Positions 12,929-26,465 of a stretch of DNA of 64,000 nucleotides are shown here, piece after piece. The stretch is from Motacilla alba alba (Eukaryota > Chordata > Aves > Passeriformes > Motacillidae): contig NC_052018.1 in the NCBI RefSeq assembly GCF_015832195.1, positions 68,571,666 to 68,635,665 on the forward strand, given 5' to 3'. How positions within the stretch are numbered: the first letter of the stretch is position 1; each line of letters begins with the position of its first letter. Both the position numbers and the translations under genes were made by a program. Below the pieces are notes generated by a model. The model was given only the letters and a program-made list of their open reading frames with translations, was not told where the DNA came from and ran no database searches.

Positions 12929-15900
12929 AAGAAAAGGAGCTTTCAGAGATCTAACCTATGAAACTTTGTTTACAAGAAATGAGAAAGAAATGTGACAGTT
13001 CTGCCATATTTGCTGGTGCTATAGATCTGAAAGTCAAAATCAACAACCTATCTTGCATAGCTATGGCAAAATGTTTCACTAAGCTTTCACCCACCTAGTT
13101 GATACATATATCAGAAGAACTAAGAAAGTAAGACAATATAGTTCAGGTCCCAAATTATCTAATCTGCTAAGCCAGACATTAGACCTACTTTCTGTGCTTT
13201 TCAAAACTGTAAAAATGAGACTATAAATTCAAATATATATATGAAAATGTAACTTTTATAGAATATATAAGATTATATAAATCAATTGTATTTATAAAAA
13301 TTATTATTTATGAAAAATAAAAAGAAATACTACTATAAAGATAAATGTGATTGTCAATGCAGGTGACTGGCATTAGGTGAATACTGAGGAACAGTGTTAC
13401 ATTGTTTTGGATGTCTTCTTTGCAATATTTGCTTTTACTTTACAAAATCTTTGGGACTTGATGATTTCTTCTTAGAGGTAATGAGGTTTTTTTTCTCCCT
13501 TGAGCAATCTATTTCAATACTTCGTTAATTAGATTTTCTCCTATTTTGCATGGTGCACACTGAAGATAAAAAATGACAGAAGAAATATTGCCTCTAAAAA
13601 GAAAACAGAAAGAAGAGAGAAAGGAAAGACGTGCAAAAAGAAAAGAGAAACAGTGTCACTGCCAGCATTGAAAATGAATGACATCTGCAAAACCTATTTA
13701 TATTCCTGTTGTTTAAGGGTTTAAATTATCTTCAGTATTTTCAAACCAACAGTGTACACATTTTGGTGAGAAACTCATACTTAAAAAATTAATTTATCTT
13801 ACATTGTAAGAAAATGCTCAGAAAGGAGCATATATTTTATGAAAAATATGGCTGTACCTTTCATTTTCCAAGTCAAAGAGAACAGTGCTCAGAGTCTTCC
13901 AGTATTGAGATCAGTGTAGCTTTACTTATTCCAGTACAGTCAAAACCTGACAGCAGGATAAAAATGTATTAGGTTCTAACACTAATAAATCTAGGAAGAA
14001 AACTCTGAAAAGAACATAATTATTTTGTTTTCTTTATATTCGTGACCACTGCACTCAAATCTCACATTGGTTACAAGTAATTTCTTTTATTATGTTCAAT
14101 TTTTGGTGTTTTGGAAATTACATTTTATTTTTCCTGGCTTAGGAACAAGGCTCAAAAAGAGACGGAGAAAGAATTTTAACTTTGATCTTACTTTTCTCAC
14201 AGTGCCATATTTTCTGTCTCATATATCATGCACTCTTTTCTTCATGTAGTCTGAAGATTTTCTGAAGTCCAGAGATCTTTTATTTCAAATTTTTATTTCC
14301 ACATGTAGCAAACCTCTAAATTGAACTGAACCAGCTTTTTTGACAAAGACTTAATTCACAGATCATAAATATATTCACTGGTAGCATTTTTGCTTAAGTT
14401 AATCTTGCCCTTGAAATGACTAATATTTTGCTTAGTACAATCAATTCTAAACTAAGTTAGCTAATTTAAAAGAAAACAGACAAATAAAATATTCACATAT
14501 TTTGTTCAAGTTGATAGATTCGTATTTACTTGAAATACCTAAAAAGATTAAATATTATACAGCTGGCCCATATCAAGTTAAACATAGTGAGATTTTCATA
14601 AAAAACCTAATTACAAGACAATATCTTTATAGGAGAGAGTTTAATGCAATTTAAGGAGTATTATTATAAGTGAAGATAGAAAATTAACAGGTTTGGACTG
14701 TGCAGTATGTAAAGAAAAATCTTTCTTCTAACAAGTATTAGTAACTTTCAGACAATTTGCTTGACTGTTTCCCATCAAACATGGCAACACTTCCTGGATT
14801 TCAGTCAAAAAAAAAAAAAAATATGTATGATGTATCTGGCCAACCATGTGTTTCCCAGATAAGCTATCTTTCTTCTCATTCAGTCCCTTTCATGCTGATG
14901 AAAGTTTTGAAAAATATTACCACCTTGTCCTTTTTTGTTGGAAATCCCAACTACTATAGCCACAATTAACTGAAGCAGTTAAGAACATCCATGCTATAGG
15001 TACCCAGTATTGTACAACTCCACGAGTGATGCTGTAAGCAACAGAGGCATACCTGCATGAGCAGTTCTTTCCTAAACAAAGAAATCCTTATCATATATTT
15101 AAAAAGTCTTATTCCTCAGGCAAAATCTCTATTGCCTTTTCCAAGTCTGTGGCATTTGACCTCAGTGCCTACTCCTACTTTTTATTAGCATGCCAAATTA
15201 TCCTATGTCCCTAACACGCTCTTCCTTTTCCTTCAGGAAACATGTGAAATACAGGGGGAAAAAAATACACATCATCAAGAAACTAAGGAAAAAAGAAAAG
15301 GGTCAAAGAAGAAATTGGATAGGAGAGCTTCCAGCAGGAAAAAAAAAAAAAAAAAAGACATTCTATCTATCAGAACTTTTAAAATAAGCCAAATTACCAG
15401 CATCCTTCACCAAACAATACTTTGTTTGTTTAGAGAAGCATACAGTAATAGAAATTGTATTTCCAGATGTTCATGCAGGAAATTCTGATTGTTTTTTAAA
15501 TAAAGAAGGCTATTTGGGTGACAGAAACCAAACAGGGCTTGGTTCCAAAACAGGAAAACTTACCTTTGCAACAACGCCAAAAAACAGTGTTTGCATTTTT
15601 TTTTTTATTTGAGGTCTTTTAGGAAATAAGGGACACTTGCCTTCTGCCCCAATGATTGTTTAGAATTTAACAGCTGCCAGGTGCACAAATAACAAAAATA
15701 TACCTGCTAGCATATGTTTCATATTTGCAATGTCACTGTTACTTGGCACATCTGGCCCGTGTCAAAAATGCCTCTTTCTGATATCCCTTGAAAACCAACC
15801 ATCTGTGATACAATGTGTAAAGAATCTATAAAATGACCAAATTTCATTAAACAGGAATGGTAAGGAATTTTGTGATCCGTGCATACATTAATCAGTAGAG

Positions 15901-16756
15901 AGAACATGACACATGCCAGCTTATCTTCAAGGGGAATGGACAAAAGTACAGCACGAAAGAAAAACAAAGGAGCTAAAGAGAATATTGCTAGAGCTTGCAA
16001 AGTATCAGTGAAACCTAAGCAATATATCAGCCTGCCCTTCACCAATTTTCCATAGCTTTCAGTTCAGATGATCTACTCCAGAGGGCAGCTGCTCTAGCCC
16101 AAGGGCTGCTGCTAAATGCTTCTGTGGGAATTATGGTACAGTACCATGTGAAATAATCCAGGGGTTACTTTCCTGCCACCATTATCTTGGGTATATCAGC
16201 AGAAGTGAGTTTCTTTCTGATCCCACCAAATTCTGTGAAAATCAGATGAGTTAAAAATAGAATGTTCCACCATTCCAAGTGTTTAAATTACCTGCATTAT
16301 TCTCACAGACCCCTAAACTCTTAAATTTCTTCATCTGTACAGTATTTTGACTTTATTTTTAATATTTGATAAATTATTTCTTGATAATAAGTGGATTTAC
16401 CAATTTGAAAATTTTATGGCTAATAGCTAAATTTGTGTACTATAGCAGAAATGGTGTACAAGATGTCCCTATGAAATTCCCTATATTTACAACAATTTAC
16501 AAAGGGAAGATGTATCATTCTGTTGATGACAGTGTATCACATTCTTTGAGGACAAAATACACTATTATTTACAAAAAACATCGTAGCCACAATTATTCAA
16601 GAAAAAACTTCTATTTCACAGTTGAAAACAGAAAGACGTAGTCCAATCTGTGATACTCATCCTGGATCAGTCATTGACTGCCCTCATAAATGTAGGTGCT
16701 ATTGTTTTTTCTACCTGATCCATCCCCCACAGGAGGCACAGCAGCCCTGCAGCCCA
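12927..16756. other. Unassigned non-coding DNA, very AT-rich in parts
   Basis: No gene or repeat family recognised. The interval 13225-13330 is nearly pure A/T. The interval 13596-13650 is purine-rich on the plus strand. Runs of A occur near 14807-14822 and 15341-15357. Open frames are at most 108 codons (minus strand 15719-16045) and have no identifiable domain. Confidence 0.6.
13225..13330. other. Extremely AT-rich segment
   Basis: Almost only A and T for about 100 bases, with TATATA and TTATAA patches. Such DNA unwinds easily and can act as a matrix attachment region, but nothing else here supports that role. Confidence 0.5.
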
Positions 16757-16885
16757 GTAATCATAGAATCATAGAATTGTAAAGGTTAAAAGATCTCCAA
16801 GATCATCAAGTCCAACCATTAACCCAGCACTGTCAAGTCAAATACTAAGCCATGTCCATATTGTCACTAAATGTCACTATGTCAC
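16757..16885 (-). mobile_element. CR1 LINE 3' end, short 5'-truncated copy
   Basis: Read on the plus strand, this starts with the tandem 'aatcatagaatcatagaatt' that marks the 3' terminus of CR1 elements in reverse. It is followed by 'gatcatcaagtccaaccatt' and the 'cagcactgtcaagtc' block. Only about 130 bases of the 3' untranslated region are present, as expected for the common severely 5'-truncated CR1 copies. The 5' edge near 16885 is approximate. Confidence 0.88.
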
Positions 16886-19800
16886 CAAACTATATAATGC
16901 AGCTCATGCCTCCAGTTTGCCAGGGCTCATCCCTGAGGTTTGCTGCTTGTCCCACTCTGCACCTGCCAAGTTCTGTGGCTTCACTGCTGCTTGGCTTAGC
17001 TGTAAAACCATTCTTTGTATGAGAATAGCACCTACTAAACTCACCATAGAGAGTACTGAGTGACCTGGACTTTCAGAGCAATGAAGAAATAATAGGATGT
17101 AAAAATCTGTAAGAAAAATATAAAAATTACCCCCAGTAGATCCTAGAATGAAGACAAGGAAAGCATTTGCTTTAACACCATCTTTCTCTTGGCAAAGGGC
17201 TCAGGATGCTGATTTCCCACTGTACTCTTTCAAAGAGACCCCACCATCAACCTTAGAACACAAAGGGCAGTACCATGAGGAACATAACATCTGGGAAAAG
17301 GTTAAATACCACAAAATATGCATAACTATTTTCACTTACTTTTTATTGTTGAGACCTTTTCTGTGCAGTAACATTCTTTTATTTTTTTCTGCTTAGATCT
17401 GCATTACCAATAGTTATTTCATTAGAATGTTTGAGTTCCAGTTATATAAATTCTTAGCCTTTTATGTAAGAACTCTTTTTCTTCTTTGAATGTAAAAGCA
17501 GGCACAAAAGGTTTTCCAACTCAAATAGACATTAACTGAAATTTGCGTTTTTACATCTGTTGGCTTGAGTAAGCTGTTGGGATGCGTAAAGTAGGATTGC
17601 AGTTTACAGCCATTTTCTACACAGTGATCAGCTGGAACCAGAAACTTATTTCCAGCTAATTCCAATATGGTATTACAGAAATCTCAAACCAAAATAATTT
17701 ACAAATCAAGCAGGTCAAAGAAATGCAGTTGAATAGTGTGACTCAGCCAAGCCTAAACTTCGCAGCTTAAGCCTTCACTCCAGGTACTTAAAATCATCAT
17801 TTTTGAGCTTCTGGTTATCCACACCAAGAAAAGCAAGTATGGCTAGGTTGAATCACTTAGTTAATTGTTAAAATGATTATTTTATTGATAGGCAGTGTGC
17901 TGGCATGAAAAAGTACAATGCTGTTAACATTACAGCATATTGGAAAGTGTTTGCATTGATAGGCAGTAGGTTTTTTTCAAATAAAATCAACTTTCTCTGA
18001 AGTGAACTTTCATGAACTTTCCCCATCTCCTTTTCAATCTCCTTCAGATAAATCCTGAACTTTGTTTGCATACCATAATTGAATTGAAGAAAAGTCCCTT
18101 TTTTATATCAAAACATGTATCTCCTGGGAGCAATCAAGGAGCAATTGATTACAAAGATCAGTGTTAGTTTATGCACTACATGGCATGACTCCTTACACAA
18201 ACTCATTGACCAACACTTGAGATCAATACAAGCTTTCTTCTTCCTCTCTCTGTAATTTTCAAGAGAGATTAGCAAGGAAAGATTCCCATAGAAATTGGTT
18301 AGTAAAATAGCAGGCAGAATGCAGTTGCATTCTTCCTTAACAGTAATCTTTATTTAAAAAAACCTTTCAACAGGGAAGTCTTAAAATACAAATCCACTTA
18401 TGGCAAAGGAAAACCTCAAGGTCTCCTCTTCCAGCAAAGGTCACAATCACTCATCATTCAAACTGTGACAGCCAGGATTTGTCCTATTGGCTTGAGCTTA
18501 AACTAGACAATGTGGCATCAAAAAAACAAACACAGACTGACTCAAAATCAAAGCTCAGAAATTCCCTCCTAGATACCCTTAACATTTGGCCCTGTTGCAC
18601 CCTCCAGTTTCCAAAATGTGGAACCACAAAGAGTAATCATGGCACCTGCCAGCTGTGCAGCACATCACACCTGATGATTTGACCTGCCAGCAGCTCAGCA
18701 GGCTTGGCTAAAGGCTACATGCCCCATGCATGAGACCTCGCAGGTGTCTGCCACCCACGCCTGCACCTCTGCTCCTCCACAGTGAGGGAGCCTTCTCACC
18801 TTTGCAGCAGCTGCAGCAGATCCTGCACCCTAAAGGGGGACTGCACAGCTCCCACTGACATCCCTGATCACCTGCCAGTTCCAAAAACAGGGAATCAAGC
18901 ACAGATGTGGAAATTCTGGGGATGGCAAGCAGCAAAGGTGACTAGAAGGTGAAAAAATGATCCTGTCTGCCTGGCAGTGAAATCAGTAGAGGATATTCCT
19001 CTGTCCTTGTCATGCTACAGTGGAAAAAAATAATCATTTAGCAGCACATTGGGGTTTTTATACTAATGCCATGATTTGCAGCTATGTTTAATGTTTTTAC
19101 ATAACCATTAGACTGACACAAAGTTAATAATTAAGTGTAATGGTATAAAATTGACTTAAGGCACTTTTGTTTCAACATAAGAGCAAAATGTTCAGTCTGT
19201 GAAGCCTGTTTAACCGTGACCTCCATTTATGGGCTTGAGGTTTATCTGCTTGAATTTTCAAGAGTGTAAATCTTGAAAAATTAGCAATTACATTGTGAAG
19301 AGCAAAGACACTCCTGTAAGAGAGAGAACACATGCTAATGAAACACTGGGGGGGAAAAAAACAGTGCCTCAGATTCTTCACTAGCAAAAGAGCATAGTTG
19401 CATGGATCTCTGTAATCTCTTCTGTTTAGCTGAAGCCATTTACATCAGCTTCATAAGCTGTCAATATCATTAACCCCTCTTAATATCTTGAAGGTGATTG
19501 ATTTTCATGCAATTTGCAAGTACAAAGAACTGCAAAAGCCAAGGTGCTCATGGTGGCATCTGACCTTAGATCTGTTTCCAGGACTTAATGAATCAAAGAC
19601 CATTGTGCAATGCATCCATCTAAAATCTGCCAATTCTAACACCAGAGAAGTTAGCAGTCAAATAGTATAAGATTAAAAAAATACTAGTTATAGATACATT
19701 GGTGATGTGGTGTCAATGTCATTGTCCATAGGCTTTTGAAGAGAAATGCTGTAGAAGCAGCAGCATTTTTAGAGCAAAAAGACTGTAGAATGAGGGAGCT

Positions 19801-22800
19801 GTGTGAGTACATAGAAAGAAAGGAATGCAAATAAAGTTATAAAAAGAAAAATAAGTGCTCACTGGATATTATTAAGATTTACAAAGACAGATAAGCATCT
19901 TCACAGCTGACTCAGGTGTGTGACTTCAGATGATTTTCAGTACCTTTTAATTATCTCCATAACATTAATTTCATAATCCACATCTCAAAATATTTAGAAA
20001 ATTCTGGCAAATAAGATGATTGCATCTAGGTTCTGTCATTTTTTTTATAATTTTAGGATTCATTTTCCTTCCTATTTCTAGGATAATTGCAATACAAACA
20101 ATCCTATGTTATTTTTATCCTGTGATAAGATTTCTGAGACATTTCTTATAGGTAGAGATTCTGTTTATGTGAGAGATGTAACAAACGCAGGATGTTGTTT
20201 GATAACCTCTTGTGCTAAAAAATTATCATTACAGCAGCTTTCAAGTGCACTCAAATAATAAGTGAATATTTTTAAGGAGAAAAATAAAATTCAGAGGGGA
20301 CGTTTGTCCTCAAGGATTTGTAACACCTTATAAAAATGTCTTCTGTGTTCCACCAGTCTTCATTACCAATGCACTTGTCTTAAAAATCTTGACGAGAATG
20401 AAAATGTGCACAGGGCATCCATGATGAGGATTAAATATTCTCAACCCAAACCATTGGAATAAATGTCAGAAGCTTAAATGAACGACATTTACATGATGTG
20501 AGGATTGGAAGGTGAAAATTACCTGATGGGTAGTGGGCATTTTAAGGTAAAACTAAAAGGTTCTGTGGTAAGTCAGACTGAGTTTTTTGCTAGGCAGTGT
20601 CCCAAGTCTTTCACACCAGATCATTCTGTTTCTCAGCCAGTGAAAAGAAAACAAACTAATTCAGACACTGCAGCATATTTAATTTCAAATTGACTGGTGA
20701 TTAACTAGTGAAATATGTACACAAACCAGCCCATATGGGCACTATGGTTTTTACAGCATTAGCTGCTTCCCCAATCCAATTTATTTATACTGAATGAGAA
20801 TTTATTGATCCTCAAGAGCTTATTAACATGTGAACAAATTAAATGATGCATTAATTAACCCAAACACTGTAAGGATTTCCAGATTGCCATCTCTGGTCTA
20901 GCTAGAATTAATTTTCTGAGCAGAGGCTTGTTAATGACAGATTATCTAAAAATAAGATCACAAGTTTAAATAAAAGAGAGATTCCCCAACATACAAAGTT
21001 TTAAGAAATGGAAATACAAACACCATATCCAAGAATATGAATTATGATCAGTACCTTGCAATTCTGGCATTCACTCAGTATTTGTGTTATATAAACAAAA
21101 CAGGCAACTTAATTAACTGTTGCTGGTTTCCTTAACACAAGTGAACCTTGGGTATTATAAAATGTGAACATAATGCACATAGAAACATACTGCTGGTTAT
21201 TTCAGAGATCACAGAATCTGGCACAAGGCTGTTCCCAGGCACACAGGTTTAAAAGGACCTATGCCTCTGTCAGGAATCAGCAGAGACCCAGGCAAGATTT
21301 CCTAGCCCCACAATGTACAGGGAAGGAAGATAAAGGTTTCAAGTCCAAGTAGAATAGGATTTACCAGAAAATTCATTCTCCTTTTGAAATATTGACCCCC
21401 ATCACTGCCATATCTTTATCTCACAATCCGCACAAGTCCTGCTGGACAGGAGCATTCTGCATAAGGGCACTCTGCATTCCAGGCTTTCTTTGCAAATACA
21501 ATTCTATTTTTCTTACCATGTTTTTGGTGGTTTTTTTGTTTTGTTTTGTTTTTTTTTCTAGTTTATAAAAAGGTTTCTCTACACTCCATGAATAAAGACA
21601 GAAGAATATTCTGAAATAAGAGGTCAAGGACAAGTTGCCTTGCTCTTATCAGGCTTTCCAAAGAGCACAGTGCTGAATATCAAAAAGCAGTGTGAGCCTA
21701 AATATGTTTTTAATCAATGAGAAATTTAACATTTTTCAACTACCTATAAAAAAAAACCCAAGCCTTTTTGGTTTGTTTTGAGCTTTAAAAATAATTAAAT
21801 TATTTTTCAAAGATACAATTTTCATTTCAAATCAAACACTTGAAACCTTATTAACTTCAAATTTGAAACATTACAGCTAATTTTCTTCCTCTTTGCCTCC
21901 CCTAAAAACTTGATGAAATGAACCCCAGCCAACCGAATGCAAGTTTGTGTTTCTTTATTAGGAAAGTGACACCTTCACTCAGTGCTACTGCCAACTTCCT
22001 AGAAAATCTAGTTTTAAGCATTATATAAGGAGTTGCTGAATGCTGAACTCCACAGTGTGGGCTGAGCAGCTGAGAATCTTCCCTCACATACACAGAGGTG
22101 TCTGTGTATCATATGCCTGCTTTAATCCAAACCTCCTGGTTCCCTGCCTCTCCCTCTATTGAGCTTTATTAGTAGAACTTTTAGATCAGCTTCAGCATTA
22201 CCTGCCAGCCAAGTTTCTGTACGTGGGTATTTTCCTCATTCAGCCTGTCAAGAAAAAAGGAGGCACTATTGAGAACTTCTGGGCTGATTTGAATATTCAA
22301 ATCCATCGTGCTTGGAGGAGCTTAAAAGTAGTGGGGGAATAGTTGACTCTATTTTACATTTATTGTTAAAAAACATAGGACAGATTCTGAGAGAATATGT
22401 GAACAGAACTAATATCATTCAAACAACTAAGCGAGTGTAGTTGATGTGCTTGATCCCCTTAATCAAAATAGCCATGCTTTGGTACAGACTCCAAAGGAGG
22501 CAAAGGCCTGAGGCATAGTCAGGCCAAGAACTCCTCCAGAAATCCCATAAATTGACCCAGTGAGCATCAGTGCATATGAGCTTGGAACTGTGTGACTAGC
22601 ACATGAATAGCAGATTATTTTTCTAAGACTCACAAAGAATACTGTCAGTAAACAGAGTCTAATGCATACCCTTCCCATGCAATTTAACTGTTAGTCAAGC
22701 ACTTTATCCCAAAACTATGACAGCTGCCAATAAGAGAGCCTTCTTTGAACTCTCTGAACAGTAGTATGGATGCATGGCTGTGGTCTATCTCACTGCTGGG

Positions 22801-22984
22801 ACACTTCTCCAGTTTTGAGATTCCTTTTCTGAGGATGAGATTCTTCCTTACCCGAGGCAGATACCCGTTATTCACTACAGATCCTTGATAGGTTGCTGAT
22901 AGCATGATAAATCAACACTAATGAAATTCACACATTTCTTCCATTAAATGTAAATCGTTTTCCAAGTCTGAGACTAAGATCTGA
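16886..22984. other. Unassigned non-coding DNA
   Basis: No gene or repeat family recognised over 6.1 kb. The interval 18560-18880 is richer in GC (CTGC/CAGC-rich) but has no supported coding frame. The interval 20760-20960 is dense in TAAT/ATTA words with little simple repeat, a texture often seen in conserved regulatory DNA. This needs alignment to judge. Confidence 0.55.
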
Positions 22985-23245
22985 CCTAGCATGACTAAGC
23001 GACATCAGGAGTTAAGAAAGGAAGGGGGCAAGCCTCATGACTAAACAGGAGGGTGAGCCTTACCCTTTTGCATCTTCAGTCTCTGTGTAATTCACTCTGA
23101 ATCAGTTATTACCGAATTTTCCTTTGTGTGTTTCACCCATGCAGTAAATTAGAGAACCTTACCGTGGAACTTTGTCAAGTCTCACTTTTATAAGTTCATG
23201 TTAAAATTACTTTTGCTGTTACCATTGATGGCAGTTCCTACATCA
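22985..23245 (+). mobile_element. Possible 3' part of an old avian ERV LTR
   Basis: The stretch from about 23090 to 23245 resembles the end of a class of avian LTRs: a 'gaattttcctttgtgtg' block, then AGTAAATTAGAGAACC (perhaps a decayed AATAAA signal), then 'ggaactttgtcaagtctcac'. A TG...CA reading with a 4-bp TCAC duplication is possible (TG near 22793, CA near 23243), but so short a match could be chance. The identification rests mainly on remembered resemblance and is weak. Confidence 0.35.
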
Positions 23246-26189
23246 CTCATTCACAAATATGGAGACCACTTAACTGAGAGGAGGAACAAAACTCAACAGA
23301 ATTAATAAAGTTTCTTTTTGTCAATAGTTATTTAAAACAGCATTTAGATTTTTGGAGGAAAGCGATTATGCTTATTGTTCTATTGTTAACTAATTGGCTG
23401 CTTTTTTGGCAGCTATTCTACTAACACCATTATTAAGTGCTCAAATGACAGCTGGATGTCATACAAGCTCACCATTTTCACACCAAAATCCACCCCTGAT
23501 ATTTCCTTCCCAGTTCTAAGGGATTTCTGTAAGTCATAGAAAGGGTGTAACATTCCCACCGGATTTTAACATTCCAAGGAGATGACCAGCTGTGAAAACT
23601 AGGAAATACTAATTCTGAATCAAGTGTTCCACAGAGGAGTAAGCACTGTCATGTAGCAGCCATGGTGAATGTCACTAATGGGGTGGGTGGTCATGCCTGG
23701 ATTTTGTACGCCTCACCATGCACAGACAGTGCTGAACAGGTTTGGAGGTCGTTGCTCAACTAAGTGCCTGTGTTCGATTAGACATTTTTCAGTGACAGGG
23801 AGACAGACAGGTGGAATGAGTTGATTTAACTTTAAAATCACCCCCCTGTGTGTTTTTATGCCTGGTGTTTTCATTGGTCCTTGCTTCCAGTGAGAAAAAA
23901 TGGATAGAGCTGTCATCTGTCTGGAAAGCAAAACTGGAAAAAATTGTGTGTAACTTGTCTGAAAGTTTTTAGATATTGGCAGATTTGAAAGAAAGCAGAA
24001 ACCAAACAAAGTTTAGTAAGCACTAAAATGACAAATCATATTAACACCAACAAGTCTCACAGCCCACTAAGAGAAGATCTAAAGGCAGAAAGAAGTCGGT
24101 GTTAAATCTCTAAGATCCTGTTGTCTATTCTTCACACATTTCTGAGGCAAGGGAATTACCTGTGATTAGTTTTAATCTGTCTCTACTGGCTGAAACTCAT
24201 TATTGGGACAGATTATTGGACTTGTAGCTTAGTTTAATTAAAAGAAATCTAACTTTCAGACTGTGAAACCATTCTTTGATGTGAGACAAAATACCAAAAA
24301 TGGGGAGAAATGTAGGATTATGTCCAAAGTGCATTTTTGGTTCAAACTAAAATGCTTATGGAGAATGACTGAAAATCTTCTGAGGTCTGTTGCTAAATGA
24401 TTGTGAAAATGATTGTAAATTCCCTAACATCAAATCAGTTTCAGTTTCTTCTTACATCACCACTGTTACCTTGCCTTATGACAGAAAATAATTGTCAAAC
24501 TTCAACCCTTTCCTACGTTGCTGGTAAATACTCTTTCTGATCTATAGTGGTATCAGCAGGATAGTAGTACCTGATTAGCCCTTTTTCAACCTGGTGGCTA
24601 TTTCTTCATAATAATTTAATCACTTTCCTACAAAAGCTTTAATTTTTAAAGGCCTTAAGCAGGTAGGAGATATAGTAACTCTAAATTGATATTGCTTCAG
24701 TGAACCAAGGCCAGATGGAAGCTTGTCCAACACCTGAGGACATTGTCTAAGGAGCCCACCTATTCCCCAGAGTGGTACTGAATAATATTAAACATGTATA
24801 TAATTCCTGTTACAAATGAATGGCAATCCAGTGGGGAATTATTTTCATACATCTATGGCGAGTCAATTTATTGCATCCCTCGTGCAGAACACTAATAGCT
24901 GCTATCAAAATACGATGCACCCTGAAAAAATGCCAGCACAAAACTAGTCTCTGTTTACAGTTGTTTTGTTTGAGAATTGTTGGCAACTAATCTGTGCTCC
25001 ACACAGTAAAATGTTTAAGTATCAAGTGCCCCAGGACTAGGCTCACAGAAAGATACAGAGGAGAAGACTACATCATTACTGTTGGGTCTTCCAGCAGTTT
25101 TGATTTTTGGTGGCACTTTTACCATTTTACAGTAAATAAACTACCTCAGTACCACCACAGACTGAGTGCTTTTGCTAGCAGTACCCATCTATAAGGCATG
25201 TGAAGTTCTCAGAGCCTCGAGTCTTCATTATTAAATCCTGTGGGAGGGAATGCAGATGCACCTTTCCCAAGAGAAAACTAAGTGGTGTACCAGCAGGCAT
25301 CTCTAATAGTGGCTGCAAAGAATAACAAGAACCATCTTTTAACTGCAAATTTTGCAGATTGCACCAATCTTGATAGGTGCCATCTGTGCTTCTGTGCATG
25401 AGTTCCTCCACTTCCCTACTCAGAAGGTGGAATAACAAGATAGAATGAAAGCTAAAGAACAAAGATATTAAGTAATCAAGGAGGATGAAACATCTTTGAG
25501 CTGTTATATTTGGTAATTAACCTATATTGCTAAAAAATTACTGTGCTGTCTCCCTGGCAGTACATTTTGGAAGAGAATTGCTGGCCATGCAGGCACCTAT
25601 GCAAACATTAACAGCCCTTATGGGAGGGGCAGGCAATTCCTGTACACTCTGTATACGGAGGTAAATTACTTGCATGAAGAGGGCTTGGCAATTTGGTCCA
25701 TAAAAGGGAAAAATAATTCATATCCCAAAGCAATGAACTCTCAGGATCTCCCACAGAAATGCTCTACTGGATTCTGATTTCATTTGCACCAGTGAAACTT
25801 GTTCCGTTCGTGTCAGCAGAGATGAGAACATCTCTCTGTTGATTAGGACCTGTTAATGTCCTAATGATGATTTCACATTATATTTTTTTGTTAAAAACAT
25901 TGTTTTCCTTTGTTGTGCAATATTTCACTCTCAGAGAATCTGAATCTGGAGCTCCAGGATTGCAGGGACAATAAACCACAAATGCAACCTGCGCCGTCTG
26001 CATTGTCTGTGTATGTTGTACACCTGCTGTGAATCTGGCATCCCTCCGAGTCCTGAGTAATGGCTTCCCCAATGCCCAGAGAGGATCAAACTTAAAAAGT
26101 CTCAATCTCTGCTAGAAAGAGCTGCTCTCTCACTGTGTTTGAAAGCCCTAACCTGCGTGTCATGGTCATGCCTGTGACAGTCTTTGCTG
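23246..26189. other. Unassigned non-coding DNA
   Basis: No gene or repeat family recognised. Around 24850-24920 and 25930-26080 there are slightly more CpGs than in the surroundings. Two adjacent perfect short inverted repeats lie at 25818-25835 and 25842-25865. Open frames are at most 98 codons (minus strand 23713-24009) and lack domains. Confidence 0.55.
25842..25865. repeat. Perfect inverted repeat, 8-bp arms and 8-nt loop
   Basis: ATTAGGAC, then the loop ctgttaat, then GTCCTAAT. Just upstream, at 25818-25835, AGAGATG-agaa-CATCTCT forms a second 7-bp stem. Short stems like these arise often by chance; the pairing itself is certain. Confidence 0.6.
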
Positions 26190-26465
26190 TTTGCATAGAT
26201 ATTCCCTGCCTGGAGAACTGTGTCCAGCTGTGGGGTCCACAGCAGAAGGACCTGTTGGAGCAGGCCCAGATGAGAGGCACAAAAATTAACAGCTGGACAG
26301 AACACCTCTCCAGTCATTGAAGTCTGAAAGAGTTAGGGCTGTTCAGCCAGGAGAAGAGGAGGCTCCAGGGAGGCCTTATTGAGGCTTTTCAGTACTTAAA
26401 GGGAGCTATGGAAAATGGGGACAGGCTTTTCAGCAGGGCCTGGTGTGATAGGATGAGGAGTACTG
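26190..26465 (+). mobile_element. CR1 LINE fragment, 3' region
   Basis: The stretch contains 'aactgtgtccagctgtgggg', then 'ggacctgttggagcaggccc', then 'ctgttcagccaggagaagag' with 'aggctccagggaggcctta', then 'cagtacttaaagggagct', and finally the 'gacaggcttttcagcagggc' block. These words in this order are the classic CR1 3' region in sense orientation. The copy lacks both the coding part and the usual terminus, fading out near 26465-26490. It has accumulated many substitutions and so is old. Confidence 0.9.

Noticed and set aside
16133..16147. Palindrome ATGGTAC-a-GTACCAT
   Set aside because: Perfect but short, alone and without context; such sites are expected by chance in 64 kb.
22088..22109. 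Inverted repeat ATACACAG...CTGTGTAT with a 6-nt loop
   Set aside because: Stem of only 8 bp in a CA/TG-rich spot; too short for a microRNA precursor.
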